Made by a program: the position numbers and the translations under genes. A stretch of DNA of 9,462 nucleotides from Bryobacterales bacterium. Its GTDB lineage: Bacteria > Acidobacteriota > Terriglobia > Bryobacterales > Bryobacteraceae. The notes below the pieces were generated by a model that saw only the letters and a program-made list of their open reading frames with translations, did not search any database and was not told where the DNA came from. Shown here in pieces: positions 5,445 to 9,462 of the stretch. The DNA is taken from positions 13,534 through 22,995 of the forward strand of contig PLMF01000238.1 of assembly GCA_003142355.1 (NCBI GenBank). Direction: 5' to 3'. The first letter of the stretch is position 1. Each line of letters opens with the position of its first letter.

Positions 5445-7815
5445 AGAAAAAATACTCCGACGCCAGGACATCCTCGATATTGAGGCATCCAGACGGTGGC
5501 GGCATCGGCAGCGATCCACGCATGCCTGGGTTGGCCCTGCATTGTTCTTCGAAGAAGTTCACCAATACCGGTTCGCGATAAACCCTAACAAACTCTTCCC
5601 TAAGTGCCACATTCATGCAATCGATGTCGCACGCATGGACACCGTAACTATCATGAACCATTGCAAAGTGGCACAAACCGCTTTCTGCAAGGTGCACGAC
5701 GGTGAGCATCATGTGGGCTGCATCAAGAGAATGTATGAGGTTAGGCACAATTGCGTTGACCTGCTTTCGGACATTGATCCTCGCCTCAGCATCATCTTCA
5801 TAGATGACTAGCGTTCGCTCCGTGGTCACGATGCGCCGCTGTTTCCGCATTCGGTATTCATGGGATGCAACAAAACCCGTGGGAAGTGTCCAGTGTAGTG
5901 GTCGATCAGATCTGGCCAACGTCCGGGTCAGCGCTTTCAGCCATTTCATGAGTTCAATTCCCTTATCGAGCACAGCGGCGATTGACTCCTGCAATACGTC
6001 GGCAAAATAGGTTGCACATCTCCATCTCTCGGTGCCCGTTAAACCAGTGTTAGAGAAGCCCTCTCGAATGAGTTGTTCACGAACACCTCTCCGCGTAACA
6101 CCATAAGGCGTGGTCATCGTTGCGCGCTTGACCAGCCTGCGGTCCACAATCGGCAGCGCGAGCGCCTCAAGAAGGCCAGCTTCTCGATCCAGCTTCACTC
6201 TCTCTCCGGCGAGTACGGCCACGTCGCGATAGATATCCTGTGGTGTTGAGGTTGGAACCAAGTTAGTCGCTCTCGCACCGACCGGATCACGTGCCAAGGC
6301 GCTCAAATGTTGTAAGCCGTTGCAGGTGCCATCCATAGTCACCGGAATTTTGGAACGGAAGCTTGTTCCGACCGACCGATATGAAGCCCATTCGAAGCAG
6401 GCTGCTAAGAAGCACCAGGGACGATCTGCAGTGAGCCAGAGGCGGCCAACTCTGAGAGGATCGGCCGCTGATTCAACAATCTCTTTATCGTGCTCGATTA
6501 CCCACTGAAATCTATCTGCAAACGAGGTCTTGTCGAAACCAAACGAGTTCGCGAGATGAATACCCAACCAGAAGACGCCACGTTCACCAAGTGGCTTAGC
6601 GTCGTGAAAATACAAGAGTGAGCGGCCGATATCGTCGGCCTGTGGGTGAAAGATCTGAGGAATTGGATAAGCGCGTCCGCGGGTGTCAAGTTGATAGGGA
6701 AAATATAGAGGCGCCTGATTGAGCAGTTTCTGGCACCATTGGAGCCGAATCTCCATTATTTGCCGATTCGAAGCTGCAACGGAGTTGTAGTGATGAGCCC
6801 TTGCGCGCTGGGCCTTGTGCTCCTTGATTCGCTCCGGAGGAGTGTCATCTGGCAACCGCGGTGGCAATGGCAGCGGCTGAAATGTAGTTTCGCCGGGGAA
6901 AGGAAAGGAGTGTTTCCAGGCATCATGCATGGTCCGATAAATGGCAGTATTGATCTGCCAGCGCGTCTCCTGGAGGGCGTTGACCGCTTGAAGAACGCAA
7001 TTCGAATCAACTGATTGGAGATCCTTGCGAATTTGTCCTCGATCTCTCTTGACCAGCTCCAAGTGTCTGGCGGTAAGATAGCCGCCGCCTTTCGCCGATT
7101 TCGACGCTAGTGGCGGCACCATCATCGGCAGGTATACAGGCCTTGCCCAGCGGTCATGGTGGAGATCACGGTCGTTAAGCCACGTCTTTGCCGCGCTGGT
7201 CAGAGACAGTACCGCAGCCTTCGTTCCCGTGACTTCGAAAGCTGCTGTCCCCTCGATGAGGACATGCTCTATCGCGAGATTAGTAAGCTCAAGGCCCAAA
7301 CGGATGCCGCGGTCGTCGGCGTACCACGAGTCGTCAGCCAAGAGGGCGAGCTTGCGGGCCCTTCGCTCGGCGTTCCAAGGGTTTCGGTTCCGGCCAGCCA
7401 ACAACTGCTCGATCTTCTTCTCTCTGCCACGCTGAACATCGAAGTTGCGCTCCAGATAGCTCATTGTCCCGGTCTCCCGTGCTACGCTTGACAGCTTGCG
7501 TTCAGCTTGGTCACCGGTCTTTAGCGCGATAAGGTTCAAGATGCCGCGTAGAGTGATGAGTGCGAGCTTGTCGGATTCCACCGAAAGCAGAGGGATGTCA
7601 TGCTTGAGGAGTTTGGGACGACGCGCGGCATTTGCGATTGCCTCCTGCTCCTCACGTATAGCGTTGCTGAGAGCCTCGAAGGCACCACGAAGAAAATCCT
7701 GCCCAGATTTGGTTTCGGCAGGAAGTCGGCTCGCCTGTTTTTTCCGAAAATAGGCCACTCCTGCTTCCACTGATCCCATCTCCAGCTCTTCTTGACGCTT
7801 GCGAAGCTCATCCAT
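5440..7815 (-). CDS. T7-type single-subunit DNA-directed RNA polymerase
   Basis: A complete phage/mitochondrial-type RNA polymerase, 791 aa from ATG 7815 (T7 enzyme 883 aa). Palm/fingers motifs, numbered from that ATG: D-T-R-G-R with Arg379/Arg381 (T7 Arg423/Arg425); motif A MDGTCNGLQH with Asp495 (T7 Asp537); motif B RRLVKRATMTTPYG with Arg559, Lys563, Tyr571 (T7 Arg627, Lys631, Tyr639); motif C MVHDSYG with His721/Asp722 (T7 His811/Asp812). The C-terminal foot, CLNIEDVLASEYFFS, matches T7 NLNLRDILESDFAFA. The N-terminal GGGYL region also aligns. The specificity-loop region (about 652-680) differs from T7, so its promoters should differ. The frame is open upstream to GTG 7911; neither start has a clear Shine-Dalgarno, and T7-like similarity begins near ATG 7815. 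No other phage genes adjoin it. More AT-rich than flanks (29/60 G+C in 7021-7080 against 39/60 in 9241-9300), suggesting transfer. Confidence 0.95.
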   Translation of the reverse strand: MDELRKRQEELEMGSVEAGVAYFRKKQASRLPAETKSGQDFLRGAFEALSNAIREEQEAIANAARRPKLLKHDIPLLSVESDKLALITLRGILNLIALKTGDQAERKLSSVARETGTMSYLERNFDVQRGREKKIEQLLAGRNRNPWNAERRARKLALLADDSWYADDRGIRLGLELTNLAIEHVLIEGTAAFEVTGTKAAVLSLTSAAKTWLNDRDLHHDRWARPVYLPMMVPPLASKSAKGGGYLTARHLELVKRDRGQIRKDLQSVDSNCVLQAVNALQETRWQINTAIYRTMHDAWKHSFPFPGETTFQPLPLPPRLPDDTPPERIKEHKAQRARAHHYNSVAASNRQIMEIRLQWCQKLLNQAPLYFPYQLDTRGRAYPIPQIFHPQADDIGRSLLYFHDAKPLGERGVFWLGIHLANSFGFDKTSFADRFQWVIEHDKEIVESAADPLRVGRLWLTADRPWCFLAACFEWASYRSVGTSFRSKIPVTMDGTCNGLQHLSALARDPVGARATNLVPTSTPQDIYRDVAVLAGERVKLDREAGLLEALALPIVDRRLVKRATMTTPYGVTRRGVREQLIREGFSNTGLTGTERWRCATYFADVLQESIAAVLDKGIELMKWLKALTRTLARSDRPLHWTLPTGFVASHEYRMRKQRRIVTTERTLVIYEDDAEARINVRKQVNAIVPNLIHSLDAAHMMLTVVHLAESGLCHFAMVHDSYGVHACDIDCMNVALREEFVRVYREPVLVNFFEEQCRANPGMRGSLPMPPPSGCLNIEDVLASEYFFS

Positions 7816-7911
7816 GGTGCGTAACTGACACGTTATGACACCCTTAGGTGGTATTGGGGCCGTTCCTAACCGATTATTGACGCACTTGGACACGAGAAGC
7901 GCTCTGTCCAC

Positions 7912-8010
7912 CGCAAGGAGGGAAACACCTCTATATGCCCACAGTCGTCCGGTTTGCTCCTTTGTTTTCTGCTGTCCGGTACGTCGGCCTGATGGAGTCG
8001 GAGTAATATT
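7912..8010. promoter_or_regulatory. Divergent intergenic region between the polymerase and the 103-aa gene
   Basis: This stretch (195 bases if the polymerase starts at 7815) must hold control signals for both genes. Seen: the 7-mer GTCCGGT twice in direct orientation (7947-7953, 7974-7980); GCATATAGAG on the minus strand (7929-7938), upstream of the polymerase, whose exact 10-mer recurs on the plus strand at 5173-5182 in the left 163-bp repeat; and a possible -10 AATAAT on the minus strand (7873-7878) without a good -35. No match to the T7 promoter consensus. No firm promoter assigned. Confidence 0.35.
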
Positions 8011-8322
8011 ATGGCCGACGCGCTTGACAGACCTATTTCTTTTGATGATTTTAGTGGGGAGCAGCCTGGTTCATCCAGGCGGTGTCCCGACATTAGAAAA
8101 GGCTCTGCCGATCGCGTTGTAGCGGAGACCCATTCGAAGCTGCGGTTCGCGTGGGGACCCATAAGCTATGAACGTATTCGCAGAACAACCACTCGTAAGC
8201 GATTTCCAGAAAGACGTCGAAGGCTCAGCCGGACTGATCTGCTCGCTGGCCTGAGCATTTCGGTCGTAGCCAACTACGTCTGGGAAATACTGAAGCCGCT
8301 GTTCTCACAGTGGTCTTCCTAA
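8011..8322 (+). CDS. Unknown 103-aa protein, Arg-rich with hydrophobic C-terminus, divergent partner of the polymerase
   Basis: I recognise no family. The start at 8011 is supported by GGAG 7 bases upstream. The first 45 residues are polar (MADALDRPISFDDFSGEQPG and on). Residues about 55-74 are strongly basic (ERIRRTTTRKRF, ERRRRLSR), and residues about 76-98 (DLLAGLSISVVANYVWEILK) are hydrophobic enough for a membrane anchor or a buried helix. The last codons overlap a hairpin and a strong terminator follows, so it looks like a real, separately terminated transcript. It is transcribed away from the RNA polymerase gene within the same bracketed unit. Candidate roles are regulator, nucleic-acid-binding cofactor or toxic small protein; none is shown. 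Confidence 0.6.
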   Translation: MADALDRPISFDDFSGEQPGSSRRCPDIRKGSADRVVAETHSKLRFAWGPISYERIRRTTTRKRFPERRRRLSRTDLLAGLSISVVANYVWEILKPLFSQWSS

Positions 8323-8335
8323 ACCGTCAGGTTTA
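8320..8335 (+). other. Perfect 6-bp hairpin over the stop codon of the 103-aa gene
   Basis: TAAACC-GTCA-GGTTTA, beginning at the TAA stop, with TTCC/GGAA flanks that could extend the stem. No T-tract directly follows. The polymerase gene at the other end of the unit also has a hairpin at its stop codon. Confidence 0.45.
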
Positions 8336-8383
8336 ACGGAACGTACGCACACAAGTTCACACAGCCGCAGATGTGACAGAACC

Positions 8384-8413
8384 GCCCTCACCCTCCCGGT
8401 GGGGGCTTTTTTT
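8384..8413 (+). terminator. Rho-independent terminator after the 103-aa gene
   Basis: GCCCTCACC, loop CTCCC, GGTGGGGGC forms a 9-bp stem (one G-T wobble) followed by seven T residues at 8407-8413. Strong, canonical; it closes the plus-strand transcript of the 103-aa gene and marks the right side of the polymerase unit. Confidence 0.85.
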
Positions 8414-8450
8414 CGTCTTGGCAGGCGACAGGCGCGACATATCTGCCGAT

Positions 8451-8464
8451 CTTCCGATCGGAAG
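8451..8464. repeat. Perfect 14-bp palindrome CTTCCGATCGGAAG at the block boundary
   Basis: Self-complementary over all 14 bases. Its last six bases coincide with the first bases (GGAAGC, from 8460) shared by the right and left DUF4160 blocks. It could be a protein-binding or recombination site. Confidence 0.45.
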
Positions 8465-8736
8465 CACTGCCGGTAATTCTTCGATCCGGGCCATGCCGGT
8501 TCCTTTTCTACTCGGCGGATCGAGACGGACCGCCCCATCTTCACGTGAAGCGGGAGAAATCCGAGGCCAAGTTCTGGCTCGACCCAGACCAGTAATGCCC
8601 CGTTTTCCCCGACGAGGGTCTCCAATCCGCCGAATCTCCGTGCGGGCATCCAATTCCGGCCAGTGGATCCCAACGCCGCCGCAGGTCTGGCGAGGCGTTC
8701 CTTCGGCGTTGGCTTGAGGCGCGCAAGGCCGGCTGA
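8460..8736 (+). pseudogene. Scrambled second copy of the DUF4160-DUF2442 pair
   Basis: Bases 8460-8587 align gap-free to 4384-4511 (14 mismatches in 128; DUF4160 N-terminal half, with CTG in place of the TTG start). Bases 8588-8647 are the DUF4160 C-terminal part (4538-4596) in inverted orientation. Bases 8647-8682 are the middle of DUF2442 (about 4781-4815), also inverted. Bases 8681-8736 are the DUF2442 C-terminus (4849-4910) in forward orientation, still ending in a stop. The inverted part is flanked by CCAGACC (8584-8590) and GGTCTGG (8684-8690). Neither protein can be made. Frames on the opposite strand here are shadows. Confidence 0.82.
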
Positions 8737-8742
8737 GAACGC

Positions 8743-8905
8743 CCCGCTGCGCGGTCCCGTTGGCACCCCGCAGATCGCCTGTCGCTGCAATTAGAGACCA
8801 TTCGGGTCTGGTTTGCTTGAGTTTGGTACGCTGGTTGCTACAAACTAGATGGGAATGGGCATCAATATCGGTCTGGACATCGGGGCGATTAGTCTCAAAT
8901 TGGCC
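8743..8905 (+). repeat. 163-bp direct repeat, right copy (leader and start of the intact activase gene)
   Basis: Counterpart of 5129-5291. It holds about 100 bases of leader with hairpin AGACC-ATTCG-GGTCT (8795-8809), then the first 19 codons of the activase gene. At the position of the left copy's GCATATAGAG it reads GCAATTAGAG. Confidence 0.85.
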
Positions 8906-9462
8906 GCGCTGGGCCGGCCAGCAGACCGGGCGATCCTCGAAGCGCTGTGCGCCACGCACCCGCAGTTCCGGATGACCGAAATGGGGGAACGGCCGCTGGT
9001 CCTTTCCGAATACCGGCGCATCGCGGGCAGCCCCATTCAATCCACCTACGACCTGCTGCAGGAGTTCTACGAAATCGTTCCCGAGACCCAGGTGGAAGGC
9101 ATACGCGTAACCGGGTCGGGCAGCCGCACCATCGCCAAGGTATTGGGGCTGTTCTTCGAAAATGAGTTCAAGGCCATCGCGCGGATGATGGCGGCGGTCT
9201 ACCCGCAGGTGCGTACAGTGTTCGAGATCGGCGGGGAGAGCTCGAAGTACATCCGGCTCGAGGGCGGCAGCATCGTGGACTATGACCGGTCGGGGGAGTG
9301 CGCGGCGGGTACCGGGTCGTTCCTCGATCAGCAGGCGCTGCGCATGCAGTACTCGGTGGAGGAGGTCGGCGGGATCGTCGGCACGGCCAAGAGCGCGGCG
9401 CGGATCGCGGGGCGCTGCTCGGTGTTCGCCAAGAGCGACATGATCCACGCGCAGCAGAAGGG
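8849..9462 (+). CDS. BadF/BadG/BcrA/BcrD-type ATPase (2-hydroxyacyl-CoA dehydratase activase), 3' end cut by window
   Basis: The first 204 codons of an ASKHA-fold iron-sulfur ATPase that injects an electron, driven by ATP, into 2-hydroxyacyl-CoA dehydratases or benzoyl-CoA reductases. Visible motifs: phosphate-1 loop GLDIGAISLK (residues 8-17), VTGSGSRT (87-94), phosphate-2-like EIGGESSKYI (126-135), the cluster-ligand region GECAAGTGSF with Cys151, and GRCSVFAKSD with Cys190. These two Cys match the pair that binds the [4Fe-4S] cluster at the dimer interface in HgdC-type activases. ATG 8849 and ATG 8855 are both possible; neither has a Shine-Dalgarno. Such long fused forms also occur with the dehydratase domain C-terminal, which cannot be judged here. 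A 5' fragment of the same gene lies at 5235-5291. Confidence 0.88.
   Translation, partial: MGMGINIGLDIGAISLKLAALGRPADRAILEALCATHPQFRMTEMGERPLVLSEYRRIAGSPIQSTYDLLQEFYEIVPETQVEGIRVTGSGSRTIAKVLGLFFENEFKAIARMMAAVYPQVRTVFEIGGESSKYIRLEGGSIVDYDRSGECAAGTGSFLDQQALRMQYSVEEVGGIVGTAKSAARIAGRCSVFAKSDMIHAQQK

Noticed and set aside
5440..7911. The polymerase as part of a prophage
   Set aside because: No structural, lysis, replication or integrase genes are visible on either side; neighbours are bacterial. A prophage remnant cannot be excluded from one window, but nothing else supports it.
7816..8010. A T7-consensus promoter upstream of the polymerase (ACGACT then TATAG)
   Set aside because: On the minus strand ACGACT and TATAG both occur, but the spacing is 4 bases longer than in T7 promoters and the intervening CAC is absent; treated as coincidence.
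7835..8122. Plus-strand 95-codon frame across the divergent intergenic region
   Set aside because: It overlaps the polymerase 5' end and the 103-aa gene out of frame, with no ribosome binding site or family similarity.
5129..8905. The 163-bp repeats as a transposon target-site duplication
   Set aside because: They are far too long, about 9% diverged, and flanked by further duplicated genes; no transposase or terminal inverted repeats were found.
8357..9448. 363-codon open frame on the minus strand opposite the activase gene
   Set aside because: It is the antisense shadow of the activase and the scrambled DUF4160-DUF2442 copy. The plus-strand frame has recognisable ATPase motifs; this one is low-complexity Arg/Pro/Ala-rich with no family marks.

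Overview
The window looks like a high-GC bacterial chromosome, most likely Acidobacteriota of the Solibacter/Bryobacterales type. That assignment is an inference. It rests on the small coiled-coil protein opening MTTDERFERIEH, the AF2212-type antitoxin and the activase opening GINIGLDIGAISLKLA, which I associate with that group. No rRNA, tRNA or CRISPR array was seen.

Left end (1-2350): two divergent sugar-acid genes, a partial hexuronate-type MFS transporter (minus) and an SMP-30/gluconolactonase-like lipoprotein (plus). A short scrap resembling a GH88/GH105 glycosidase lies between them.

Middle (2600-5290): a dense patch of small and mostly broken toxin-antitoxin-type genes. It holds a 101-aa coiled-coil protein, an internally deleted AbiEii remnant, an intact AF2212-family antitoxin followed by a frameshifted and truncated VapC PIN toxin, an antitoxin-like gene with an in-frame stop, and an intact MNT nucleotidyltransferase whose HEPN partner is cut off after about 20 codons. 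It ends with an intact DUF4160-DUF2442 pair and a detached copy of the 5' end of an acyl-CoA dehydratase activase gene.

Right-centre (5440-8413): the standout is a complete T7-type single-subunit RNA polymerase (minus, about 791 aa) with all catalytic residues in place, divergent from an unknown 103-aa protein with an Arg-rich middle and a hydrophobic C-terminal segment. The latter ends in a good Rho-independent terminator. No other phage gene is visible. The unit is more AT-rich than its flanks.

Right end (8460-9462): a second, scrambled copy of the DUF4160-DUF2442 pair and a second copy of the 163-bp repeat, which here leads into the intact start of the activase gene (partial at the window edge). 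The polymerase unit is therefore bracketed by directly repeated blocks of [DUF4160-DUF2442-activase 5' end]. This layout fits either integration by recombination through homologous DNA or insertion between tandem copies. The polymerase plus its divergent partner, outside any visible prophage, is the best candidate for an undescribed system.
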